From positions 1 through 20,226 of the forward strand of contig JBFHDX010000069.1 in NCBI GenBank assembly GCA_041584475.1: a stretch of 20,226 bases of DNA. The letters are read 5' to 3'. Of this stretch, positions 8,312-16,038 are shown piece after piece. This stretch comes from JBFHDX01 sp041584475 (GTDB lineage: Bacteria > Pseudomonadota > Alphaproteobacteria > UBA8366 > JADFVY01). Every line of letters begins with the position of its first letter. The stretch's first letter is position 1. Both the position numbers and the translations under genes were made by a program. The notes below the pieces were generated by a model. The model saw nothing but the letters and a program-made list of their open reading frames with translations, did no database searches and was not told the origin of the DNA.

Positions 8312-9990
8312 CGGACACGGATCCGGAACTTGATCCCATCGGCCTGGAGATCCTCTCGAACGCGCTGCGCTCGGTGACCGACGAGAGCTTCGTCGCACTG
8401 ATGAAGAGCGCCTATTCGACCAACATCAAGGAGCGCCACGACCACTCGACGGCGATCGTCGCGCCGGACGGCCGGCTGATCGTCCAGGCGGAACAGTCGC
8501 TGCCGATCCACATCGCCTCGATGACCGGGCTGATGGCGGCGCTGCTGGAAAAATTCGGCAGCCGTATTGGCGACGGCGACATCTTCGTCGCCAACGACCC
8601 GCACGTCGCCGGCGGGACGCACCTGCCGGACATCAACATGGCGATGCCGGTGTTCGCGGGCGACGAACTGATCGCCTTCGTCTGCAACATCGCCCACCAC
8701 GCCGACGTCGGCGGCATGGCGCCGGGCAGCATGGCGGGCGGCATGTCGGAGATCTACCAGGAAGGGCTGCGCATCCCGGTCATCCGGCTGTTCCGCGAAG
8801 GGGCGCTGCAGCGGGACCTGCTGGATCTGCTGCTGCTGAACGTGCGCGTGCCGGAGGAACGGCGCGGCGACTACTACGCCCAGATCGCCGCCTGCCGGCT
8901 CGGTCGGCGCCGCCTGCTCGAGGTCGTCGAGGGGCACTCGCTGCCGGTCGTGCGCGCCGGCTTCGAGGCCATCGTCGAGCGCACGGGCGCGCGCCTGCGC
9001 GCGGCGATCGCAACGATCCCCGACGGCCGCTACGAATTCGAGGACGTCATGGACGACGACGGCCTCGCGGCGCGCGACATCCCGATCCGCCTCGCCATCG
9101 ACAAGCGCGGCGAGCACATCCGCTTCGATTTCGCCGGCACGGCGCGACAGGTCCCGGGCAACATCAACGTCACCATGAACGCAACGGTCGCGAGCGTGTG
9201 CTACGCGCTGAAGGCGCTGCTCGACCCGGAGATACCGAACAACCAGGGCGTCCTCGACGCCGTCGAGATCGTCGTCGAGAAGGGCACGCTGCTCGACGCG
9301 GCGTTTCCGGCGCCGGTCGCGGCACGCGCGCATACCTGCCAGCGCATCATCGACGTCGTCCTCGGTGCGCTCGCCGGGGCGATGCCGGGCCGCGTCGTCG
9401 CCGCCGGCAACGGCGCGAACACGACGGCCGTCTTCGCCGGCACGGACCCGCGCAGCGGCCGCGGCTACGTCTATCTCGAGACGCTCGGCGGCGGCATGGG
9501 CGCGCGGCCGACCAAGGACGGCAAGGACGGCGTGCAGGTCGGTATCACCAATACCTCGAACCTGCCTGTCGAGGCGATCGAGACGGAGTATCCGCTGCGC
9601 GTCGAGGAATACAGCCTCGTCGAGGATTCCGGCGGCGCCGGCCGGTTTCGCGGCGGCATGGGATTGCGGCGCGTGGTGCGACCGGTCGGCCACGACTGCC
9701 TGTTCAACGGCGCCGGCGAGCGCTTCAGCAACCGTCCGTGGGGGATCGAGGGCGGGCGCGCCGGCGGCAGCGGACGCTACCTGCTGCGGGACGACGACGG
9801 GACCTCGCGGCAGCTCGACGTCAAACCCTCGGGGATCACGGTGACCCCGCGGCAGACGGTGGTCGTCGAGACCCCCGGCGCCGGCGGCTGGGGGCCACCG
9901 GCGGAACGCGAGTCCGAAGCGCTCGCCGAAGACCGCGCAAGCGGCAAATTCTCGGAAGAATTCCTGAACGGGAACTACCGCAAGACATAG
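8308..9990 (+). CDS. hyuB: Hydantoinase/oxoprolinase family subunit B
   Basis: A 560-residue HyuB subunit of normal length. It carries the family N-terminus DPIGLEILSNAL, the block NDPHVAGGTHLPD near 96-108, HHADVGG near 130-136, and the C-terminal GGAGRFRGGMGLRR region. HyuB pairs with HyuA to form the active hydrolase; it has no signal peptide and is cytoplasmic. Its ATG overlaps the hyuA stop by four bases, and the SDR gene starts 14 bases after its stop, so the three form one transcription unit. Both subunits look intact. Confidence 0.95.
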   Translation: MTDTDPELDPIGLEILSNALRSVTDESFVALMKSAYSTNIKERHDHSTAIVAPDGRLIVQAEQSLPIHIASMTGLMAALLEKFGSRIGDGDIFVANDPHVAGGTHLPDINMAMPVFAGDELIAFVCNIAHHADVGGMAPGSMAGGMSEIYQEGLRIPVIRLFREGALQRDLLDLLLLNVRVPEERRGDYYAQIAACRLGRRRLLEVVEGHSLPVVRAGFEAIVERTGARLRAAIATIPDGRYEFEDVMDDDGLAARDIPIRLAIDKRGEHIRFDFAGTARQVPGNINVTMNATVASVCYALKALLDPEIPNNQGVLDAVEIVVEKGTLLDAAFPAPVAARAHTCQRIIDVVLGALAGAMPGRVVAAGNGANTTAVFAGTDPRSGRGYVYLETLGGGMGARPTKDGKDGVQVGITNTSNLPVEAIETEYPLRVEEYSLVEDSGGAGRFRGGMGLRRVVRPVGHDCLFNGAGERFSNRPWGIEGGRAGGSGRYLLRDDDGTSRQLDVKPSGITVTPRQTVVVETPGAGGWGPPAERESEALAEDRASGKFSEEFLNGNYRKT

Positions 9991-10004
9991 CTCGGAGGCC
10001 CGCC

Positions 10005-10787
10005 ATGCGTCTGCAATCGAAAACCGCTGTCGTGACCGGCGCCGGAAGCGGCATCGGACGCGCGATCTCGGAACGGTTCGCCGTCGAGGGCGCCGCCCTC
10101 GTCTGCGCCGACGTCAACGAGCAGGCGGCGACGACGACCGCGGAAACCATCGTCGCCGAGGGCGGACAGGCGATCGCGGCCGCCGTCGAGGTGCGGGAGC
10201 CGAGCTCGGTCGAGGCGATGGTCGACCGCACGACCGGGCAGTTCGGGACGATCGACATCCTCGTCAACTGTGCCGGCGTCGGCCGCCAGCTCGCCTTCCT
10301 CGAGACGACGCTCGACGAATGGGAGCGGGTGCTGGCGATAAACCTGACCGGCACGTTCGTGTGTTGCCAGTCCGTGGCGCGGCGCATGGCGCGGGTCGGC
10401 TACGGGCGAATCGTGAACATGTCGTCGGTCAACAGCAGCCGCGGCATCCCGGGCCGGGCCGCCTACAGCGCCTCGAAGGGCGGCGTCGACATGTTGACCC
10501 GGGTCATGGCGGTGGAACTCGCCGCGCGCGGGATCACGGTGAACGCGCTGGCGCCCGGACCCGTAGAGACGCCGATCGTGCGGGCCATGCACACGTCGGG
10601 CACGCGCGCCGCGTGGCAGGCCAGCGTGCCGATGCGCCGCTACGGCGAGGCCGCGGACGTCGCGGCGGCGGCGGTATTCCTTGCGTCAGACGAGGCCGGA
10701 TACATCACCGGCGAGGTGCTGCACGTCGACGGCGGCTTCAACGCGGCGGGGATGCTGTTCGATCTCGACGGCGGCGAGGCGACCTGA
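10005..10787 (+). CDS. SDR family NAD(P)-dependent oxidoreductase
   Basis: A 260-residue classical short-chain dehydrogenase/reductase, FabG/glucose-1-dehydrogenase-like. TGAGSGIG at 11-18 binds the dinucleotide. Asp36 at the end of strand 2 suggests NAD(H) preference. NCAG is at 88-91, Asn113 in the active site, Ser141, and the YSASK motif gives Tyr154 and Lys158. The catalytic tetrad is complete. ATG 10005 has GGAGG six bases upstream; the open frame extends far upstream but only as a shadow of hyuB. As the last gene of the hyu operon it probably oxidises or reduces a hydroxyl/keto group on the same substrate or product. Substrate unknown. Confidence 0.93.
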   Translation: MRLQSKTAVVTGAGSGIGRAISERFAVEGAALVCADVNEQAATTTAETIVAEGGQAIAAAVEVREPSSVEAMVDRTTGQFGTIDILVNCAGVGRQLAFLETTLDEWERVLAINLTGTFVCCQSVARRMARVGYGRIVNMSSVNSSRGIPGRAAYSASKGGVDMLTRVMAVELAARGITVNALAPGPVETPIVRAMHTSGTRAAWQASVPMRRYGEAADVAAAAVFLASDEAGYITGEVLHVDGGFNAAGMLFDLDGGEAT

Positions 10788-10856
10788 CGGCCGCGATCGA
10801 CCCCGGCGCCGAAGAGCGCAACCGAAGTCGTTACCGGAAAGGGAACGTGGCGGGCT

Positions 10857-11723
10857 CTACGAACCGAGGCGGCGATAGCGCCATACATTGGCCGGCGGGA
10901 TGTTGTTCCACACGCGCCGCCGCATCTCGCCGCGGACCAGCAGCTCACCAGCCATCTTCGCGCGCACCGGCGGCAGCAGCCCGTACGTGTACTGCAGGAA
11001 TACGCCGTCATCGGACAACGCCCTGAATCCCTCGGCGAAGATGCCCTCGCGGACATTGCGGGGGAGCAGCCGCAGCGGCAGGCTCGAGACGATGGCGTCG
11101 ACGTGCTCGATGCCTTCGGCGCGCAGGATTTCGGTGAGCCGCGCGGCATCGCCGAGCACCACGCGGACCCCGGTGAACCGGCGCCGCAGGTAGGCGGCGA
11201 GCCGCGGGTCGCGCTCGACCACGATCAGCGCTTCCGGCGGCATCCCGGCGGCGAGCAAGGCGCGGGTCAGGCTCCCGGTCCCGCCGCCAAGCTCGACGCA
11301 TATGCCGTATTGCGCCGGCAGCTCGGCCGCCATCGCCTGGCCGAGGCTGCGGCTGCTCGGAGCGACCGCGCCGACCTTCAGCGGTGAACTCGCCCAGCGG
11401 GAAAGAAACAGCAGATTGTCCTGAAGGGCCGGCCGCTCCCGCAACCGGTGCTTAAACGCCTCGCGGATTCGGGCGCGCGCCCGCTCTTCGCGGACGGAAC
11501 CCGTCCTCACCCGGTCACCGGCAAGGAGCTCGGCGTCGCCCTGCAGGGCCCTGTTCTCGTTCGCGTGCATCGTCCCAAGGGCGAGAAATCCCTCGCCCCG
11601 TTCGGCACGAGCGTTGCGCACCGCGGCAGCCAGCACACTCAACAGCGCGAAGCCAACGACCAGCATGGCCACGATGCCGGCGACCGCCAACTCGTTCTGC
11701 AGCCCATGATCGATGATTTCCAC
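10857..11723 (-). CDS. PmtA-like phospholipid N-methyltransferase domain with N-terminal membrane extension
   Basis: The last 190 or so residues form a class I methyltransferase of the PmtA/rRNA-dimethylase-like group. They show ASSPLKVGAVAPSSRSL at 111-127, SAM motif I ELGGGTG at 144-150, VERD at 169-172, GDA at 191-193, and SSLPLR at 213-218, where PmtA proteins carry a similar SxLP motif. PmtA methylates phosphatidylethanolamine towards phosphatidylcholine. The start I favour is GTG at 11723, which has GGAGG four bases upstream and gives 288 residues. It adds about 90 residues ahead of the domain, including a clear membrane helix (about 12-35) and a charged linker. A TTG at 11798 or a shorter form starting nearer the domain (GTG at the Val of RVRTGS) is possible. 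The 152-residue gene lies 174 bases upstream on the same strand. Confidence 0.82.
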   Translation of the reverse strand: MEIIDHGLQNELAVAGIVAMLVVGFALLSVLAAAVRNARAERGEGFLALGTMHANENRALQGDAELLAGDRVRTGSVREERARARIREAFKHRLRERPALQDNLLFLSRWASSPLKVGAVAPSSRSLGQAMAAELPAQYGICVELGGGTGSLTRALLAAGMPPEALIVVERDPRLAAYLRRRFTGVRVVLGDAARLTEILRAEGIEHVDAIVSSLPLRLLPRNVREGIFAEGFRALSDDGVFLQYTYGLLPPVRAKMAGELLVRGEMRRRVWNNIPPANVWRYRRLGS

Positions 11724-11897
11724 GTAGCCTCCCTGTGCAACCCCTATCAGCATACTCTTTTTCGTCGCCAAGGCCAGCGACCGGATTCGCATACCCAATC
11801 ATCGGGACGATTTCTTGGCAAGTCTTGAAAACTTCTGCGCGCTCCTGGGTGCTCCTGGTCCCGCCGCGTCTCCTCGCAGGCTCCAACAGGCTCCACC

Positions 11898-12356
11898 CTA
11901 GCGCCGCTCGCCGGCGACGAGGATGTTGCGGATCTGGCGCTCGCCGAGCGGCATCGGCGCGCCCGACCTGAATGCCCGCCAGAGCTGCTCGCGCGGCGTG
12001 CCTGCGTAACTGTCGGGCATCCGACCCTTGTCGCGGTCGATGCGCCACGCGCTGGCGGCGTAACGCACCGCCAGCCGCTCGATTTCCTGGGCGCGGGCCC
12101 GCAGCGATGCGTCGGCGGCCAAATTTGCCGCGAGCGCGCGCAGCGCGTCGTCGCGCTCGCGAATCTGCATTTGCTTCCACCACGGCACCCCGCCATGGCG
12201 TGAGGCGAGGCCGAACGCCTCGTCGAACGACGACGCGCCGCGCTCGAGAAACGTCGCCAGACACTGCCCGAACCAGCCCGCCAGCTCCGCGTCGAGCGGC
12301 CGGCCCTCGCGGCAGCGCTCCGAGATCCGCTGCAGTCTTTCGATCGCGATCAGCAT
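11898..12356 (-). CDS. Conserved-looking hypothetical protein, 152 aa
   Basis: A 152-residue, mostly helical, soluble protein with no signal peptide or membrane segment. I do not recognise a named domain. It contains an SSFDEAFGL segment followed by GGVPWWKQ, then an arginine/alanine-rich helical half; short uncharacterised proteobacterial proteins with similar segments are familiar, but I cannot name the family. The start ATG 12356 has GGGAGG eight bases upstream. The gene diverges from tetR and has a good promoter (12449-12477) overlapped by two operator-like dyads, so it is very likely under TetR control. Coding status is supported by the ribosome binding site, promoter and gene order. Confidence 0.8.
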   Translation of the reverse strand: MLIAIERLQRISERCREGRPLDAELAGWFGQCLATFLERGASSFDEAFGLASRHGGVPWWKQMQIRERDDALRALAANLAADASLRARAQEIERLAVRYAASAWRIDRDKGRMPDSYAGTPREQLWRAFRSGAPMPLGERQIRNILVAGERR

Positions 12357-12431
12357 CGTTTCATCCTCCCGGCCGGCCGGCTCGGCCCGCGGCCGCGGAA
12401 GCCCTTGCGGCCAGCCGTCCGGCGCGTTATA

Positions 12432-12444
12432 TGAACACTGTTCA
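12432..12444. promoter_or_regulatory. TetR operator-like palindrome, site 1
   Basis: TGAACACTGTTCA is a perfect dyad (TGAACA/TGTTCA) around one base. It lies just downstream of the leftward -10 box, where a bound repressor would cover the start of transcription. Its centre is 32 bases, about three helical turns, from the centre of site 2. Confidence 0.75.
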
Positions 12445-12448
12445 TTTA

Positions 12449-12477
12449 ATCATATGCCAATAATGAACATTGTTCAA
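12449..12477 (-). promoter_or_regulatory. Leftward sigma-70 promoter for the 152-aa gene
   Basis: Read on the minus strand, TTGAAC (12477-12472) is followed by a 17-base spacer and TATGAT (12454-12449). These match four of six and five of six consensus bases at ideal spacing. Site 2 overlaps the -35 box, and site 1 covers the expected start point. The leader to the ATG would be about 85 bases. Confidence 0.65.
12464..12476. promoter_or_regulatory. TetR operator-like palindrome, site 2
   Basis: TGAACATTGTTCA shares the perfect TGAACA/TGTTCA arms of site 1. It overlaps the -35 box of the leftward promoter and lies 36 bases before the tetR start codon, so it can serve both repression of the divergent gene and autoregulation. 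Confidence 0.75.
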
Positions 12478-12512
12478 TAAAAATCTCACCCCGGTCCCCG
12501 AAAGGAACAAAC

Positions 12513-13118
12513 ATGGCCCGTCAGGCGCGACATTCGCGGGATGAACTGCGGGAGCTGGCCCTGGTGGCCGCCGAGGACATCATCGCGGAGGAGGGATTCG
12601 AGCAGCTGACCGTGCGCCGCGTCGCCGGCCGCATCGGCTATTCCGTGGGCATGCTTTACAACGCTTTCGAAAATTTCGAGGATCTGATCCTCAACGTCGA
12701 CGCGCGCACGCTCGATCTGCTTCACGGGGCGCTCGGCACGGTCGAGCGGACGGGCGTCCCGGCCGAGGATCTGGACGCCTTGCTCGAGGCGTATCTGCAG
12801 TTCATCACGGCCCATCCGAATCGCTGGCTGATGCTCTTTTCGGAACGGCTTCCGGGGGTGGCGTCCCCGCCCGACTGGTACCTCGAGCGCGTCGCGCGCG
12901 TCTTCACGCTCCTCGAGGAGACGCTCGCGCCGTGTTTCGTGCCGGCCGATCCGCAGCGAGCGCGTCGGGCGGCCCGGCTGCTCTGGATCGGGCTGCACGG
13001 CGTCTGGTCGCTCGCCGCCGGCGACAAGCTTGCCATCGTCACGCCCGAACCGGCCGGCGCGGTGGCGCGACAGATGGCCCGGGCCTTCCTCGCCGGGTTG
13101 CCCGCCGGAATCGCCTAG
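12513..13118 (+). CDS. TetR/AcrR family transcriptional regulator with WHG-type C-terminal domain
   Basis: A 201-residue TetR repressor. The DNA-binding helix-turn-helix spans about 28-60: EEGFEQLTVRRVAGRIGYS followed by VGMLYNAFENFEDL. The ligand-binding half includes LLWIGLHGVWSLA at 157-168, matching the WHG subgroup. The inducer is unknown; TetR proteins of this group often respond to small hydrophobic molecules. ATG 12513 follows AAAGGA at good spacing. Two TGAACANTGTTCA dyads precede it and a third lies at 17315-17327, so it probably controls itself, the divergent 152-aa gene and the TRAP/lipase divergon. Its TAG stop shares the palindrome CTAG with the stop of the convergent TRAP permease gene, a four-base tail-to-tail overlap. 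Confidence 0.93.
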   Translation: MARQARHSRDELRELALVAAEDIIAEEGFEQLTVRRVAGRIGYSVGMLYNAFENFEDLILNVDARTLDLLHGALGTVERTGVPAEDLDALLEAYLQFITAHPNRWLMLFSERLPGVASPPDWYLERVARVFTLLEETLAPCFVPADPQRARRAARLLWIGLHGVWSLAAGDKLAIVTPEPAGAVARQMARAFLAGLPAGIA

Positions 13119-14917
13119 CCCGGCACGCCGATGATGATCTGCGGCAGATAGGTGACCAGCAGCACGACACCGACCAGCAGTACGAGGAACGGCAGCGTGC
13201 TGCGCCAGACCTCCATGAGGGGTTTCTCGAAACGGTAGGCGGACAGGAAGAGATTCATGCCGACCGGGGGCGTCAGGTAACCGAGCTCCAGATTGACCAG
13301 GAAGATCATGCCGAGATGCAGGGGATGGATCGCAAAGACCTCGGCCATCGGCAGGATCAGCGGGACCACGACGGCGATCGCCGAGAAGATATCCATCAGG
13401 CAGCCGACGACCAGCAGGAAGACATTGAGCGCCAGCAGGAACAGGATCCGGGAGTCGATCCAGGCCGCCGCCCAGTCGGCTGCGCGCGACGGGATCTGCG
13501 CGTCGACCAGATAGTTGGTGAGCCCCATGGCGACACCGAGTATCACGAACACGCCGCCGAGCAGCGACAGGCATTTGACCAGGCCCCCGAGGACGTTGTC
13601 GGCGAGCCGCAGGTCGCGATGCACGACGAGGCCGACGACAAGCGCGTAGACGACGGTGACGGCGGCGGCCTCGACCAGCGTCGTGTAGCCGCCGAAGATG
13701 CCGACCAGCACGATCACCGGCAGGGCGATCTCCCATTTCGCCTCGTTGACCGCGGATACGGCGGCGCGCATCTCGAACGGCACCCGCGGCGTCGCCTCGC
13801 GGCGGCCGATCCAGATGCCCCACAGACAGATGACGCCGACCATGATCGCGCCGGGCACGAGCCCCGCCATGAAGAGGTCGGGAATCGGCACCTGCGCGAC
13901 CACGGCATAGAGGATCACCGCGAGGCTCGGCGGGAACAGCAGGCCGATCGAACCGGTCGATGTCAGCAAGCCGAGACCGAAGCGACCGGAATATCCGTTC
14001 TGCACGAGAACCGGCAGCAGCAAGCCGCCCAGCGCGAGGATCGTCACCCCCGATGCGCCCGTGAAGGTCGTGAAGAACGCGCAGACCAGCGTCGCGGCAA
14101 TCGGCAGCCCGCCCGGCAGCCAGCCGAGCAAGGCCCGAAACAGCCGGACGAGGCGCTCGCCGGCACCGCCTTCGGCGAGCAGGTAGCCGGTCAGCGTGAA
14201 CAGCGGAATCGCCGGGATCGAGGGCGAGACGACAATGCGGTAGATCTCCACCGGAACCGCCGCCGCCGGCACCAGATCGGCGAGGAACAGCAGCAGCGCG
14301 GCGCCGCCGATGAAGACGAAGATCGGCGCCCCGAACAGCAGCACCAAGGCGAGCAGCGCGATGAGCGGCCCCGTGATGGCGGGAACGCTGCCGCCGATAG
14401 CGAAACCCACCGCCGCGGCGACCGCGATCCCGGCGATCGAGGCGACCATGAGGGCGCGGCCCTCCGCCTGCAGCACGAAGCGCACCGTCATCGCCGCGAA
14501 GGCGACGGGGAGGATCAGCTCCATCACCCAGACGGGCACCCAGAGGCCGACCCCCGCGGACGGAAACTGCGCCTCGCTGCGCACGAACTGCAGGCTCGCC
14601 CAGCACAGGCTCGCGGTCACCGCCGTCGTCGCGCCGGCGGCGAACAGGCGGCCCACTGCACCGACGCGCGGGAACAGCGGGCTGGCGCCGCTGGTGATCG
14701 TCAGGTGGCGCCGCTGGCGCGTCGCGATGAGCGCACCGGCGAAGGCGACCCACAGGGTGAGGTGCTGCACGAAACCCATCGAACCCGCGATTCCCGTATC
14801 GAAAACGCCGCGCAGCACCATCTCGAGGACCGGAAAGGCGGCCATCGCGAGAAGCGCCGCGGCGGCAACCGCAGTTTCGATGTACGACCAGAGTGCGGCG
14901 ATGCGCCGGACCGTCAA
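13115..14917 (-). CDS. dctM: TRAP transporter fused small-large permease (DctQ-DctM)
   Basis: A 600-residue multi-spanning membrane protein. Residues 1-165 form a DctQ-like four-helix small subunit, with RQRRHLTI after the second helix. A connecting hydrophobic stretch leads into a DctM large permease from about 185, with GAPIFVFIGG, PAIPLFTLTGYLLAEGG, TGSIGLLFPPSLAVILYA and the C-terminal LGYLTPPVGMNLFL. DctM drives substrate import with an ion gradient. Natural Q-M fusions are well known, and TatT-containing systems often use one. The start is TTG at 14917, 13 bases after the TatT stop with GGAG upstream; no ATG or GTG is available between the preceding in-frame stop and this codon. It is the third gene of dctP-tatT-dctQM. 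It ends in a four-base overlap with tetR. Confidence 0.93.
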   Translation of the reverse strand: MTVRRIAALWSYIETAVAAAALLAMAAFPVLEMVLRGVFDTGIAGSMGFVQHLTLWVAFAGALIATRQRRHLTITSGASPLFPRVGAVGRLFAAGATTAVTASLCWASLQFVRSEAQFPSAGVGLWVPVWVMELILPVAFAAMTVRFVLQAEGRALMVASIAGIAVAAAVGFAIGGSVPAITGPLIALLALVLLFGAPIFVFIGGAALLLFLADLVPAAAVPVEIYRIVVSPSIPAIPLFTLTGYLLAEGGAGERLVRLFRALLGWLPGGLPIAATLVCAFFTTFTGASGVTILALGGLLLPVLVQNGYSGRFGLGLLTSTGSIGLLFPPSLAVILYAVVAQVPIPDLFMAGLVPGAIMVGVICLWGIWIGRREATPRVPFEMRAAVSAVNEAKWEIALPVIVLVGIFGGYTTLVEAAAVTVVYALVVGLVVHRDLRLADNVLGGLVKCLSLLGGVFVILGVAMGLTNYLVDAQIPSRAADWAAAWIDSRILFLLALNVFLLVVGCLMDIFSAIAVVVPLILPMAEVFAIHPLHLGMIFLVNLELGYLTPPVGMNLFLSAYRFEKPLMEVWRSTLPFLVLLVGVVLLVTYLPQIIIGVPG

Positions 14918-14930
14918 CGGGCCGCTCCGC

Positions 14931-15827
14931 TCACTCGGCGGTCAGGAAGAGCTCCGGAACCTGCCCCTCCAGCCATGCGGCGCGGCGCTGCGCGATGATG
15001 TTGACGAGGCGAAGGTCGGGTCGCGCGTCGGGGTCGATGGCGCGGGCTTGCGCCAGCAGTTCTCGGAACACACGCACATTCTGCTCCTGGACCGCAACCG
15101 ACTCCGCGAAGGCGACGTGCACGGACGCCCGCTCGCCTTGCGAGAGGTCCAGCGCCTTGCGGTAGTGGACGCGCGCCGCGTCGATGCTGCCGCCCGGACG
15201 GCCCGCTTCGTAGCTGATGAAGAATTCGTGCGCCGCGCCCTCGTCCCACGAATCGTCGAGCTCGAGCACGCGCCCGACCATCGCCCCGGCGGTCGGGAAT
15301 TCGGCGATCAGCCGGGTATCGCCCTTGGCGACTCCGAGCGCCCCGGCCCAGGCCGCCCCGCCCCAGTACAGGAACGGTATGTCCTCGGCCGTGGTGGTGG
15401 CAAGGGTCGCGTCGCGATCGGCCTTGAGCCGCGCCCCGAAATCCGGGTGGCGCAGCTCGAGCCCCCGCAGCGCGTAGTCCCTGCCGCGCAGATAGAGGTT
15501 CTTGGCCCGTGCCCGCAGATGTCGCGCCTGGCCGCGGTCGCGTGCCTCCACCTGATCGGCCTCGAGCTGCAGGAGATAGGCGTAGGCGGTGAAGCCGAAG
15601 GCGGTGGACTGCAGCAACCCGGCATGCCGCGGCGTCACCTCGAGGAGCGATTCGTTGGACTTGAGCCCGAACGGCATGGCTTCGCGCACGAGGTCGGGAT
15701 CGTTCTCGGAGGTCCATACGCCGCCGCCGCCGGCGATGGCATCGCCCATGGCATCCGCCGCGATCCGCTTGACCGAACAGCCGGCCAGGAACAGGGCAGC
15801 GCAAGCCACAACGATACAGCGTCTCAT
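14931..15827 (-). CDS. tatT: TRAP transporter T-component lipoprotein (TatT family)
   Basis: A 298-residue lipoprotein: a signal peptide ends in the lipobox LAGC with Cys17 as the lipidated residue. The rest is helical and repeat-like, containing VTPRHAGLLQSTAFGFTAYAYLLQLEAD (in two parts, about 65-92), LYWGGAAWAGALGVAKGD (about 153-170) and repeated YRKALDLSQGERASVHV-type helices. This matches the T component of TRAP transporters, known from Treponema pallidum (TatT), where it is a TPR-like periplasmic lipoprotein that partners the substrate-binding P protein. The lipobox fixes the start at ATG 15827; upstream in-frame starts would add a non-signal extension. It sits between dctP and dctQM. 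T-component systems have been suggested to handle hydrophobic ligands. Confidence 0.88.
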   Translation of the reverse strand: MRRCIVVACAALFLAGCSVKRIAADAMGDAIAGGGGVWTSENDPDLVREAMPFGLKSNESLLEVTPRHAGLLQSTAFGFTAYAYLLQLEADQVEARDRGQARHLRARAKNLYLRGRDYALRGLELRHPDFGARLKADRDATLATTTAEDIPFLYWGGAAWAGALGVAKGDTRLIAEFPTAGAMVGRVLELDDSWDEGAAHEFFISYEAGRPGGSIDAARVHYRKALDLSQGERASVHVAFAESVAVQEQNVRVFRELLAQARAIDPDARPDLRLVNIIAQRRAAWLEGQVPELFLTAE

Positions 15828-15982
15828 CGCCCGTCCATCGCTTCCCCGCATTCGCGAGCGCGGCGCGCCGGCTGCTACGCCCCGGCCGCCGCGGCCCGGC
15901 CCCTCACGCCGAACCGGGGCCGGCACGCTGGGTCCCGGGCCGGCAGCTTTGCGGGCCACGAAATGCACTAACACATGATGGT

Positions 15983-16009
15983 CCGGCGGACGAGGAGTAA
16001 TGCCGCCGG
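15983..16009. promoter_or_regulatory. Inverted repeat in the dctP-tatT spacer
   Basis: CCGGCGG at 15983-15989 and CCGCCGG at 16003-16009 are perfect inverted arms around 13 bases. They lie 30-56 bases past the dctP stop in an unusually long (211-base) intra-operon spacer. It could stabilise or partly terminate the dctP message so that binding protein exceeds permease. No T-run follows, so simple termination is unlikely. Confidence 0.3.
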
Positions 16010-16038
16010 GGTCGGCCGCCCTGCCCCGCCGATGCGCA

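Noticed and set aside
6011..8398. 795-codon open frame on the minus strand opposite hyuA
   Set aside because: It is an antisense shadow produced by high GC; it is low-complexity Arg/Asp/Val-rich, while the plus strand encodes an intact HyuA with clear motifs.
12486..14753. 755-codon minus-strand open frame in another frame of the permease
   Set aside because: Arg/Gly-rich frame-shift shadow of the DctQM gene, with no domain.
12932..14998. 688-codon plus-strand open frame across the TRAP permease gene
   Set aside because: Its translation is a repetitive Arg/Asp/Glu/Gln-rich string, the antisense pattern of hydrophobic codons; the minus strand encodes a complete DctQM.
14310..15971. 553-codon plus-strand open frame across dctQM and tatT
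   Set aside because: Antisense to two recognisable genes and without family motifs.
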